This document shows, piece after piece, positions 35,588-45,233 of a stretch of DNA of 64,000 nucleotides. Within the stretch, counting starts at the first letter, position 1, and every line of letters starts with the position of its first letter. Below the pieces are notes generated by a model. That model had not been told where the DNA came from. It worked only from the letters and a program-made list of their open reading frames with translations, and ran no database searches. The stretch comes from an uncultured Draconibacterium sp. (lineage in GTDB: Bacteria > Bacteroidota > Bacteroidia > Bacteroidales > Prolixibacteraceae): assembly GCF_963677565.1 (NCBI RefSeq), contig NZ_OY781981.1, positions 1,240,001 to 1,304,000 on the forward strand. Reading direction: 5' to 3'. The position numbers and the translations under genes were made by a program.

Positions 35588-37909
35588 ATGCTTAAATCAT
35601 TTCTTAAAATATCATTGCAAAGAGCAATAAAGCATCCGGTTTATTCTGTTATCAATATTATCGGTTTAACAATTGGATTGGCATGTTTTATTTTGGTTAT
35701 GCTTTGGGTGAAGAATGAATTGAGTTATGATCAGTTTCATCAGAATTCCAATCAGCTCTACCGGATTGCTTTTACGAATAAAACCAGGGAGTATTTTGGT
35801 TATTATCAGACCGGGACATTGGCTGCTTATCTGAAAAATGAATTTCCAGAAATTACAGAGTCGACGAGCTTCAATACAAGCGAATGTAAGGTTGCATACG
35901 AAAATTTGGGATTCGAGTGTAAAGGGAGTTATGCTGATGCGGGATTTTTTAATATGTTCTCTTTCCCTTTTATTCATGGTAATAAAGCAACCTCCTTAAG
36001 TCAGCCAAATTCTGCAGTAATTACCGAAACACTTTCGAAAAAACTGTTTGGTGATGAAGATCCTGTAGGCAAGCTGGTAAAAGTTAATGAATATCAAAAG
36101 TGTACAGTTACAGGAGTCATCAGTGACCTTCCGCAAAATACTTCAATGCAATTCGATTTGTTAATGCCTTTTAGCGATACACAGGAGTGGATGAGGACCT
36201 GGAATTCGAAATGGACGATGACTTATGTGATGTTGCAGGAAGGAAGCGAGCCCGAAGAAGTGTCTCGTAAAATCTCAGGTGTCATGGATGAATTCCAGCC
36301 TTCGTGGCAAAATACATTATTCCTGGTTTCATTGACGGAAAGCCACCTGCACAATTTAGAAGGCGGAGGTTTGATCGTTTATATCTGGATTTTTTCTTTA
36401 ATGGCTATTGTTGTTTTAGCACTGGCATGCATCAACTTTACAAATCTATCCACCTCCCGCTCCGAACTTCGCATCAAAGAAATATTTGTGAAGAAAATTG
36501 TAGGATCAAAAGGTTTACATATATCTATCCAGTTTCTTTTTGAATCGATTTTGTTATCATTGATTTCGTTAGTAGTAGCTTTTCTCCTTTCAAAAGTTGC
36601 TCTTCCTTTTGTCAACAGTACACTTCAAACCCAGCTAAATCTTACTTTCAATGCAGTAAATATTTGTACTCTTATTCTGGTTGCTATTCTTGCCAGTCTA
36701 CTCGCTGGTAGTTATCCTGCTCTTCATTTATCGAAACTCAGCCCCTATAAAATATTAAAAAATATGGGGCAAAATGCCCAGTATAAAAAGTGGAATTTCA
36801 GGTACATGCTGGTCATATTCCAATTCACTGTGTCAATCTTTTTTATCAGTTGTGTTTTTATGGTTTTGAAACAGGTTCATTATTTGCAGTCAAAAGATTT
36901 GGGGATCGAAAAAGAAAACATAATTCAATTGAGTACAAGAGGTTCACTTAGCGAAAAAGCAACTGATTTGAAACTTGAATTATTGAAATACCCGAATATA
37001 GAAAGCGTTACCTTGTCGAATAACAATATGACTTCGTGGAATAATTCCGGACCGATTGAATGGGAAGGGCGCGACATGTCGCAAGTTATTGAAATAGGCT
37101 ATAATTGGGTTGATTTTGATTTTCTTGAAACTTTTAAGCTAAAGATGCATGAAGGGCGGTTTTTCTCGAAGAATTTTACATCCGACCAATCGAATTCCTT
37201 TATTCTCAATCAAAAGGCTGTTTCTTATCTGGGACTGGAAAATCCGGTGGGAATGAAGGTCAAGTCGTGGTTTGGAGTTGAAGGTACCATAATCGGAATT
37301 ATTGAAGATTTTACTACAACTTCGCTGCACAACGAATTAGGTCCGATTGCTTTGCTGGCGAGCAATGGCAACACAAATCATATGTTTATTCGTACCAATG
37401 GTCAGGAAGTTCCTGAAACCCTAAAGTATATTCATCAAAAGGTAAGAGAATTTGTGCCTGATGATCCCTGCAATTACCAGTTTTTTGATGAACAAATTAA
37501 TAAGCTGTACAAGAGTGAAGTAATGACCGGAAAAATTGCAATTGTGTTAACACTACTGGCCATTTTTATTTCCGGGTTGGGACTTCTTGGATTGGCATTG
37601 GCTACACTTAATCAGCGTATAAAAGAAGTTGGTATCCGCAAAGTAAACGGCGCCAAAGTATCCGAAATATTAGCCATGCTCAATAAAGATTTTTTAAAAT
37701 GGGTAGCTATAGCTTTTGTAATTGCCACACCCGTTGCGTATTTCGCCATGCACAAGTGGCTCGAAAACTTTGCCTATAAAACCACTTTAAGCTGGTGGAT
37801 ATTTGCCCTTGCTGGGGTGTTGGCATTGGGAATTGCATTGCTGACCGTGAGCTGGCAAAGCTGGCGGGCGGCAACAAGAAATCCTGTTGAAGCATTAAGA
37901 TATGAGTAA
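35588..37909 (+). CDS. MacB/FtsX-type ABC permease, array copy 2
   Basis: This 773-residue permease has eight predicted helices and two MacB-type periplasmic domains. The N-terminal motif INIIGLTIGLACFILVML leads into ELSYDQFHQNSNQLYRI, the family start. The first coupling segment is KEIFVKKIVGSKG (297), clearly off-consensus, and the second is KEVGIRKVNGAKV (679). This is the first copy with the standard 95-residue terminal block including WLENFAYKTTLSWW. In that block, GCCATGCACAAGTGGCTCGA and the bases following it are shared exactly with copy 3, a sign of exchange between neighbours. Confidence 0.9.
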   Translation: MLKSFLKISLQRAIKHPVYSVINIIGLTIGLACFILVMLWVKNELSYDQFHQNSNQLYRIAFTNKTREYFGYYQTGTLAAYLKNEFPEITESTSFNTSECKVAYENLGFECKGSYADAGFFNMFSFPFIHGNKATSLSQPNSAVITETLSKKLFGDEDPVGKLVKVNEYQKCTVTGVISDLPQNTSMQFDLLMPFSDTQEWMRTWNSKWTMTYVMLQEGSEPEEVSRKISGVMDEFQPSWQNTLFLVSLTESHLHNLEGGGLIVYIWIFSLMAIVVLALACINFTNLSTSRSELRIKEIFVKKIVGSKGLHISIQFLFESILLSLISLVVAFLLSKVALPFVNSTLQTQLNLTFNAVNICTLILVAILASLLAGSYPALHLSKLSPYKILKNMGQNAQYKKWNFRYMLVIFQFTVSIFFISCVFMVLKQVHYLQSKDLGIEKENIIQLSTRGSLSEKATDLKLELLKYPNIESVTLSNNNMTSWNNSGPIEWEGRDMSQVIEIGYNWVDFDFLETFKLKMHEGRFFSKNFTSDQSNSFILNQKAVSYLGLENPVGMKVKSWFGVEGTIIGIIEDFTTTSLHNELGPIALLASNGNTNHMFIRTNGQEVPETLKYIHQKVREFVPDDPCNYQFFDEQINKLYKSEVMTGKIAIVLTLLAIFISGLGLLGLALATLNQRIKEVGIRKVNGAKVSEILAMLNKDFLKWVAIAFVIATPVAYFAMHKWLENFAYKTTLSWWIFALAGVLALGIALLTVSWQSWRAATRNPVEALRYE

Positions 37910-37974
37910 AATTTTTTATTCAGATTATAAAAGAAAAAAAGGAAACAATAATTGAAACCATAAAAACGATTCAG

Positions 37975-40296
37975 ATGAACTTTATAAAACAGGCTTTCCG
38001 AAATATCAGGAGCAAACCCTCTCATTTTCTCATCAATCTGAGTGGTTTATCGGTGGCATTTGCCGTTTTTATGCTCATTATGCTATATGTGATTAATGAA
38101 TCTAATTTCGACAAATTCAATACGAAGGGTGATCGGATTTACCGTATCGAAGAGGGCAGCGAAAACCAGGTGCCAATGGCAGTTAGTCGAATTTCCCAAA
38201 AAACATTTCCTGAAATTGAAAAGTCAGCTGTTCTGAAATTGTTCAATAACTCGTGGATCAGTTACAACCATGAATTTTACGAAATAGATGAGCTGAGTTT
38301 TACGGATAATTCGTTTTTCGAAATATTTACCATCCCCTTTGTTGAAGGAGATCCGCAAACCGCTTTATCCAAACCGAATACTATTGTGCTTTCCGAAACA
38401 TGGGCGAAAAAGATATTCGGGAATAAAAGTCCCATAGGCGAGCAGCTTAATTTTAGAGGACAGGATTTGTATACCGTAACCGGGGTTATCCGCGATTTGC
38501 CCGATTTTCACCTGCCGGCAAAGGCTTTGGCTTCTTTTAAATCGGTTGAAAATAAATATGGCCTAAACGACGATACCTGGTCGTGGGGACTGGTGTCGTA
38601 TGTGCTGTTAAACGAAAACAGCGATTCCAAATTGCTGGAAGGAAAGATGAATGAATTTTTCGGACAGATGGAGCATATAAATGCCAGCGCGGTCGATTTT
38701 AAACTGCGTCCTTTTCATTCCATTTACCTCGCCACCGACACCAGTGGCAACGACGAAACCAAACACGGAAGTTTGTACCTGCTGGTTGTTTTAGCAATCG
38801 TTGGTGTTTTAATCATTGTGGTAGCCAGCATTAATTTTATCAATTTATCCTTGTCGCAGGGAATGAAGAAAATGAAGGAAATCTCCGTAAAACGGATACT
38901 GGGAGGTTCGGGGGTTACCATCTTCTTTCAGTATGTAGTCGATTCGATGATTTTATGTATTAGTGCGGTGCTTGTTTCGTTAGCTTTCGTTTTTATGGTT
39001 TTTCATTCGTATGAAAACCTGATTGGCCGAAGCCTGAATGTGGAACAGGTTTTAAGCCCGAAATACCTGCTTTTTGTTTTGGGTTCGATTCTGCTCATGG
39101 GAGCTATTTATGGTTTTTTACAGGTGTATTTTCTCACAACAACCGAAACCCGCTACTTTCAAAACGGAAGCAAAAAATTACTGAAATCGAAAGGATTGAA
39201 CAAAGGATTAATCACATTTCAGTATGTGGTATCCATTGTCCTGATTATTGGAACGGCCTTTATTTATAGGCAACTCAATTTTATCCGCAACCAGGATTTG
39301 GGTTTCGACGACCACCAGCTTTTGAGTCTTGATCTTTCTTCGGATATAAAAAATAATTTAAACAGTTTTAAGGCACGTTTGCTCGAAGATTCAAATATCA
39401 AGGGGCTCTCGTTTGTCTCCGATAATATTACCCAATTTAACCAGTATTCGCGGGAACTGGAAATCGATGACAAACGAATTTCTATGAATTATGCTGCTGT
39501 TGATCCCGATTTTATTCCCCTGCTCGATATTGAAATGGTACAGGGCGAAAATTTTTCATGGGACATAAAAAGCCAGGCAAACAGCGGATATATTCTGAAC
39601 GAAGCCGCCTGGGATTTGCTTAAAAATACCTCGTTAAAAGAAAAGGGATTTGAGTTGGAAAACAGGTCGCTGTTGGGTGTAGCCGGGAATTTTCATTTCG
39701 AATCGTTTCATACCAAAATAAATCCGGTAATTCTTTACTGGAACAGCAATGAACTTTCAACAAACCGGGTTTTGCTCAAATTATCGGGGAATTCGGTTGT
39801 TCAAACACTTGGACATATCGATGAGGTTTTCCACGAATTTGCACCCGGAAGCTTGTGTAAATATCGCTTTGTTAATCAGGAATTGGATTATTTATACCAG
39901 GCAGAAAACACCCTGGTGAAGTTGTTCAGCCTGTTTTCACTGCTGGCTGTTTTTATTGCAGGTCTGGGCATTTTTTCACTATCCAGAATTACTGCCGAGA
40001 ACCGGATTAAAGAAATCGGCATCCGCAAAGTAAACGGTGCGAATATTTCCGAGATACTAACCATGCTGAATAAAGACTTTGTGAAATGGGTAATCATTGC
40101 ATTTGTAATTGCCACACCCATTGCCTGGTTTGCCATGCACAAGTGGCTCGAAAACTTTGCATACAAAACTACTTTAAGTTGGTGGATTTTTGCCCTGGCC
40201 GGTTTGTTAGCGCTCGGAATTGCCCTGCTTACAGTGAGTTGGCAAAGCTGGCGGGCGGCTACACGAAATCCGGTGGAAGCATTGAGGTACGAGTGA
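37975..40296 (+). CDS. MacB/FtsX-type ABC permease, array copy 3
   Basis: This permease has 773 residues, the same length as copy 2, but its two periplasmic domains are largely different in sequence. TM1 is FLINLSGLSVAFAVFMLIML. The first coupling segment is KEISVKRILGGSG (301), one of the least canonical. The terminal block starts at residue 679 with KEIGIRKVNGANI and has the unusual GLLALG in TM8. It is 65 bases from the preceding gene. The substrate is unknown, as for all copies; this family includes peptide-, lipoprotein- and antibiotic-handling systems. Confidence 0.9.
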   Translation: MNFIKQAFRNIRSKPSHFLINLSGLSVAFAVFMLIMLYVINESNFDKFNTKGDRIYRIEEGSENQVPMAVSRISQKTFPEIEKSAVLKLFNNSWISYNHEFYEIDELSFTDNSFFEIFTIPFVEGDPQTALSKPNTIVLSETWAKKIFGNKSPIGEQLNFRGQDLYTVTGVIRDLPDFHLPAKALASFKSVENKYGLNDDTWSWGLVSYVLLNENSDSKLLEGKMNEFFGQMEHINASAVDFKLRPFHSIYLATDTSGNDETKHGSLYLLVVLAIVGVLIIVVASINFINLSLSQGMKKMKEISVKRILGGSGVTIFFQYVVDSMILCISAVLVSLAFVFMVFHSYENLIGRSLNVEQVLSPKYLLFVLGSILLMGAIYGFLQVYFLTTTETRYFQNGSKKLLKSKGLNKGLITFQYVVSIVLIIGTAFIYRQLNFIRNQDLGFDDHQLLSLDLSSDIKNNLNSFKARLLEDSNIKGLSFVSDNITQFNQYSRELEIDDKRISMNYAAVDPDFIPLLDIEMVQGENFSWDIKSQANSGYILNEAAWDLLKNTSLKEKGFELENRSLLGVAGNFHFESFHTKINPVILYWNSNELSTNRVLLKLSGNSVVQTLGHIDEVFHEFAPGSLCKYRFVNQELDYLYQAENTLVKLFSLFSLLAVFIAGLGIFSLSRITAENRIKEIGIRKVNGANISEILTMLNKDFVKWVIIAFVIATPIAWFAMHKWLENFAYKTTLSWWIFALAGLLALGIALLTVSWQSWRAATRNPVEALRYE

Positions 40297-40361
40297 CAAA
40301 ACATGAATGCCGAAGTTTAATGAAATAGAAACATATAGATACGATTGAATTGATAAATATT

Positions 40362-42773
40362 ATGTTGAAAAATTATTTAAAGATTGCATTCCGGAGTTTA
40401 TTGAAAAACAAACTTTTTTCAATGATTAACCTGTCGGGACTAGCCATCGGAATGGCTTCGTTTTTTGTTATAATGCTTTATGTTGGCTACGAAAGAAGCT
40501 ACGACAAATTCAACGAAAACCATGATAATATTTTTAGGGTGTATATGGATTATACCGAAAATGGTCAATTCGTTCCGGGCGATGCCCAATCCTATAATCT
40601 TTGCGGCCCAAAAATAATAGAGGAAGTTCCCGAAGTACTCAATTTTGTTCGCTTTTATCCGCTGGTCGGAACTTCGTTGGAAGCCGGAAATCGTTTTTAC
40701 GAAACCACAAAAGGCTACCTGGCCGATCCGTCGTTTTTTACAGTTTTTACGTCTGAAATGGTTGTGGGAGATCCAACTTCAGCTTTAAACGAACCCAATA
40801 CAGTAGTTTTAACCGAAACGCTTGCAAAAAAGATTTTCGGCAAAACCAATGTAATTGGCGAAAACATGCAGGCCATTAACGATGCAGAGAAAACCAATCT
40901 TCGTGTAACCGGCGTTATTAAAGATATTCCCGAGAATACACATTTGAAAATGAGCTATTTGGTGTCGTTCGAAACTTTCTCCAACTGGAAGGTTTTTACA
41001 CCACAAAAACTGAACTGGAACAACAATTGTTTTTTTACCTATTTGCTTACAGAAGACAATGTAAATATATCCGATCTCCGGCAGAAACTCTTTCATATCG
41101 ATATTGAATCAGATACTGAACGAATGAATGTGGAGAAAATGACCGATATTCATTTATATTCCGATAAACCGTACGAAGCCGAAACAAACGGGAATGGAAA
41201 CAGTGTTAGATTTTTATTTGCTATTGCTGCTTTTATTATTCTGCTGTCGTGGTTGAATTATATAAATCTTAGTTCGGCAAAAATAATGGAGCGCACAAAA
41301 GAAGTAGGCATCCGCAAGGTTTCGGGAGCGCGCAGGCAACAACTCATATTCCAGTTTTTGTCCGAATCGTTTTTGCTCAACTTTGGCGCGTTAATTTTGT
41401 CGCTGGGATTAACATTTACAATATTACCGGTTTTTAATTCTTTTCTTGGCAAAGAACTTTCGTTTGGTATTTTAGGTTTTGGCCCTTTGTTTGTCGTAAT
41501 GGGAGTGCCGGTTTTGGGCATCTTTTTATCGGGACTGTATCCTGCAATTGTATTATCGTCGTTTACCCCGGTAAAAGTATTGAAAGGGAAAATGGCGGCT
41601 GCACGAACCGAATTTAGTTTCAGAAAAGGCATTGTAACTGCACAATTTTTAGCAACTATTATTCTGCTTATCGGCACCATAACCATACTGAAACAGTTGA
41701 AATACATGAACAACGTTCCGCTTGGCATGAACCTGAATCAAACGGTATCCATTAAAAGTACGATCATAGATAATCCCGAAAGTGCAAGGAAATCGTACCA
41801 GGTGTTAAAAGAAGAAGTTGGAAAATTGTCGTTTGTCGAAGATGTTTCGCTGGTACAAACTTATCCGGGCGATGGGTACGAACATGTGGGGACATTTACC
41901 CATATTACTTTTCAGGATGGCTCAGAAGATAAACACACTAACTGGTTTAATTACCTGGCCGATGAAAATTATATTCCGCTTATGGGATTTGAATTGCTTT
42001 CCGGCAGCAATTTTACCGATAATCCGGGCACTAACAAGAACAAAATTATTATTAATGAATGCTCGGCAAAGGTGATGGGATTTGCCAGTATGAATGAAGC
42101 CATCGGTCAGAAATTACATTTTTGGGGCGATGATTTTTATATTGAGGGAGTTATAAAAGATTACCACCATTTTGGACTGAAGAACGAAGAAAAACCATTC
42201 ATAATTCGTTATGCTCCCGATAACGAAGGGCTAATTGTTAAGCTGAAAAACAACACAGCATCGCTTACCGAAGTGGACAATGAGCTGGCTGGCCTCGAAC
42301 AAGAATGGAAAAAGGTATTTGCAAAAAGCACCTTCCATTACAGTTTTATCGATCAGAAATTTGCATCGCTTTACAAGCAGGAGAAAACTTTTAGTAAAAT
42401 ATTTACCTTTTTTACTTTCCTGGCCATTTTTATTGCTGCACTGGGCCTGTTTGGATTGTCTTACTACCGCATAAATCAACGAATAAAAGAAATAGGTGTG
42501 CGCAAAGTAAATGGCGCCAAGGTTTCTGAAATTCTTGCCATGCTAAATCGCGATTTTATAAAATGGGTAGCCTTTGCCTTTGTAATTGCCACACCCATTG
42601 CATACTATGCCATGTACAAATGGCTGGAAAATTTTGCTTACAAAACCAATTTAAGCTGGTGGATTTTCGCATTGGCCGGGGTGTTGGCTCTGGGAATTGC
42701 ATTGTTAACCGTAAGTTGGCAAAGCTGGCGGGCCGCTACTCGAAATCCTGTCGAGGCTTTGAGATATGAATAA
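40362..42773 (+). CDS. MacB/FtsX-type ABC permease, array copy 4
   Basis: This 803-residue permease is the longest copy. I chose the ATG at 40362 (MLKNYLKIAFRSLLKNKLF), which gives the family N-terminus; a TTG four codons earlier is less likely. Both coupling segments are canonical: KEVGIRKVSGARR (313) and KEIGVRKVNGAKV (709). The first periplasmic domain carries the typical TVVLTETLAKKIFG and VTGVIKDIPENTHL. The terminal block matches its neighbours, with KWLENFAYKTNLSWW. Copy 5 begins only 15 bases downstream. Confidence 0.9.
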   Translation: MLKNYLKIAFRSLLKNKLFSMINLSGLAIGMASFFVIMLYVGYERSYDKFNENHDNIFRVYMDYTENGQFVPGDAQSYNLCGPKIIEEVPEVLNFVRFYPLVGTSLEAGNRFYETTKGYLADPSFFTVFTSEMVVGDPTSALNEPNTVVLTETLAKKIFGKTNVIGENMQAINDAEKTNLRVTGVIKDIPENTHLKMSYLVSFETFSNWKVFTPQKLNWNNNCFFTYLLTEDNVNISDLRQKLFHIDIESDTERMNVEKMTDIHLYSDKPYEAETNGNGNSVRFLFAIAAFIILLSWLNYINLSSAKIMERTKEVGIRKVSGARRQQLIFQFLSESFLLNFGALILSLGLTFTILPVFNSFLGKELSFGILGFGPLFVVMGVPVLGIFLSGLYPAIVLSSFTPVKVLKGKMAAARTEFSFRKGIVTAQFLATIILLIGTITILKQLKYMNNVPLGMNLNQTVSIKSTIIDNPESARKSYQVLKEEVGKLSFVEDVSLVQTYPGDGYEHVGTFTHITFQDGSEDKHTNWFNYLADENYIPLMGFELLSGSNFTDNPGTNKNKIIINECSAKVMGFASMNEAIGQKLHFWGDDFYIEGVIKDYHHFGLKNEEKPFIIRYAPDNEGLIVKLKNNTASLTEVDNELAGLEQEWKKVFAKSTFHYSFIDQKFASLYKQEKTFSKIFTFFTFLAIFIAALGLFGLSYYRINQRIKEIGVRKVNGAKVSEILAMLNRDFIKWVAFAFVIATPIAYYAMYKWLENFAYKTNLSWWIFALAGVLALGIALLTVSWQSWRAATRNPVEALRYE

Positions 42774-42788
42774 CAAAATACTGTTAAA

Positions 42789-45185
42789 ATGATAAATTTT
42801 TCTGAAATAAAAGTTGCCTTTAGAAATGCACGAAAAAATAGCGTTTTGTCCTTCGCTAAATTATTTGGGTTGAGTGTATCATTCGCAGTTATTTTATTTT
42901 CGGTGGGCTACGTTTATTACGAAACAAGTTTTGATAAATGTATTCCCGAACACAATCGAATTTATCGCTGTTTAATGCAGGGACAGTTAAATGGAAACGA
43001 AGCTGATTTTGCGGTTACCAGTTCGCAAATGGCCGAAGCAGTTTTAAATGATATTCCCGAAATAGAAGAAGCAATACGGCTTACTGCGAGAGGTGAAGCA
43101 ACAATTGACTACAACACAGAAATCATTGAAATGGGAACGCTGTTTTTTGCCGATCCCGAAGTTTTTGATTTTTTTGATTTTACTATTCATAAAAATATAG
43201 AAAACCCCTTTGAATCACCTGATAACATTGCCATTGCAGAAAGTATAGCCAAACAGCATTTTGGATCGGTTGAAAATGCACTAAATAAAGTGGTACAATT
43301 GCGTGGCGAGGACTGCGTGATTGCAGGCGTATTTGAGGACCTGCCACAAAATTTTCACTTACAAACAAAAATCATTCAATCCATTGACGAAGTAAATCCC
43401 GACAACGATGGTTGGGGCTCGCAGAATTATTTTACTTACATAAAAACCTCCACGCCGATTAAAGATATTGATAATTTGAATTTCAAATTGACTAAATCTG
43501 TTTATACGCATTACGATGCCGATTTAGACGGAGCAGCCGCACAAAACTGGGAAGATTTAAAATACAGCGACAACACTTACATTTTCTTTAACGCCGAGCC
43601 TTTAACCGATATACATTTTGGAAAACATCGGTTTGATCCTGCGGTAACCTCAAGTAAGACGTATGTTTACGGCGCAATAATTCTGGCCATATTCATTCTG
43701 CTTATTTCTTCATTTAATTTTATAAACCTAACCATTGCAAATTTATCAACACGTTTTAAGGAGATTGGCATTCGTAAAACCAATGGAGCTGGTAGCAAAC
43801 AAATAGCTACGCAGTTTATTATTGAATCGATATTATTTTGGGTTACTGGTTTTGCGATAGCTTTTTTAGTGTATCGTGTGGGAGAGGTTTCGTTGTACCA
43901 TTATCTTGGACTGGAATTGAGTATTGATAAGAAGGCATTGATAATTTTGATTGCCCTTATTTTTGCAGGTCTTCTGCTTTTTAATTCAGTCGCCAATATT
44001 CTTCCAATTACTGTTTTTGCAAAAAAAGAAACCCTTGCACTGATAAAGAAAGAAACAGCTAAAAAACGAAGTTATCTTTTAAAAGATGGTTTTGTTGTAC
44101 TCCAGTTTGTATTGTCAGCAATTATTATTTTGAGTTCGGTTTTTGTTCAAAAACAGATAAATTTTATGGTTAACAAAGATCGGGGCTACGACAAAGAAAA
44201 TGTAATTACTTTATCGATGTGGGATATGCCTCCGGAAACCCGGAGCACTTTTATTGAGGAAATTAAAAAGCACACCGTAATCCAGTCGGTTTCAACCAGC
44301 GATGTATATTTTGGAGATGACCCAAGTATGAACGGAGCTTTTTTTGAAACGCAGGAAGCTGAGAATTATTTCCACACTACTATTTTGCCGGTTGACGATG
44401 AATTTTTTAAAACTTTTAATATTCAGTTGCTTAAAGGAAGATTCTTTGAAAAGGAACGCAAAACTGACTTTAAAGCCGTTTTGTTAAACGAGACTGCTGC
44501 AAAAGAATATCAAAAGGCGGGTTCGCTAATTGGCAAGAAATTATACGTCGATGGCACTTATTACGATATAATTGGAATTGTAAAAGACTTCAATTACCGC
44601 TCGCTTTACCATGCACTACAACCATTGGTAATTACCCGAATAGAGAATTTTGGGAACGTATTTGTAAAAGTCGGTAACGATCAAATTGCTGAAGCCTTGG
44701 AAATTATCCGTAATCAAAGAAAAGAATTAGGGCTAACAAAACCGTTGCAATATTCTTTTCACGATGAAATAATTGCCAAACATTATTTAAAAGACCAGCA
44801 AGCAAAAAAGATGTTGCTCTTCCTGTCGCTGGTTTCGGTAATAATTGCATGCGTTGGATTATACGCAATTAGCTTTTTTACCATAATAAAGCGCACCAAA
44901 GAAATAGGCATCCGAAAAGTAAACGGAGCAAAAGTGTCTGAAATACTAACACTTCTAAATAAAGACTTTATAAAATGGGTGGCACTTGCATTTCTAGTTG
45001 CAACACCCATCGCCTGGCTTGCCATGAATAAATGGCTGGAAAATTTCGCCTATAAAACCACTTTAAGTTGGTGGATTTTTGCACTGGCCGGGGTGTTGGC
45101 ATTGGGAATTGCATTGTTAACGGTGAGTTGGCAGAGTTGGCGTGCGGCTACGAGGAACCCGGTTGAGGCCTTACGATATGAATAA
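42789..45185 (+). CDS. MacB/FtsX-type ABC permease, array copy 5
   Basis: This 798-residue permease has TM1 in FAKLFGLSVSFAVILFSVGYVYY. The first coupling segment is KEIGIRKTNGAGS (324), similar to that of copy 12, and the second is KEIGIRKVNGAKV (704). The first periplasmic domain has an unusual long aromatic stretch (DPEVFDFFDFTIHKN). The terminal block is standard but reads FLVATPIAWLAMNKW, a local variant. The last 40 bases use different synonymous codons from copies 6-8, so this copy does not belong to the most recently homogenized group. Confidence 0.9.
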   Translation: MINFSEIKVAFRNARKNSVLSFAKLFGLSVSFAVILFSVGYVYYETSFDKCIPEHNRIYRCLMQGQLNGNEADFAVTSSQMAEAVLNDIPEIEEAIRLTARGEATIDYNTEIIEMGTLFFADPEVFDFFDFTIHKNIENPFESPDNIAIAESIAKQHFGSVENALNKVVQLRGEDCVIAGVFEDLPQNFHLQTKIIQSIDEVNPDNDGWGSQNYFTYIKTSTPIKDIDNLNFKLTKSVYTHYDADLDGAAAQNWEDLKYSDNTYIFFNAEPLTDIHFGKHRFDPAVTSSKTYVYGAIILAIFILLISSFNFINLTIANLSTRFKEIGIRKTNGAGSKQIATQFIIESILFWVTGFAIAFLVYRVGEVSLYHYLGLELSIDKKALIILIALIFAGLLLFNSVANILPITVFAKKETLALIKKETAKKRSYLLKDGFVVLQFVLSAIIILSSVFVQKQINFMVNKDRGYDKENVITLSMWDMPPETRSTFIEEIKKHTVIQSVSTSDVYFGDDPSMNGAFFETQEAENYFHTTILPVDDEFFKTFNIQLLKGRFFEKERKTDFKAVLLNETAAKEYQKAGSLIGKKLYVDGTYYDIIGIVKDFNYRSLYHALQPLVITRIENFGNVFVKVGNDQIAEALEIIRNQRKELGLTKPLQYSFHDEIIAKHYLKDQQAKKMLLFLSLVSVIIACVGLYAISFFTIIKRTKEIGIRKVNGAKVSEILTLLNKDFIKWVALAFLVATPIAWLAMNKWLENFAYKTTLSWWIFALAGVLALGIALLTVSWQSWRAATRNPVEALRYE

Positions 45186-45233
45186 TCAGAAAACATGCAG
45201 TTTTGATTAAGAAAACAGAAAAACACTTGAAAA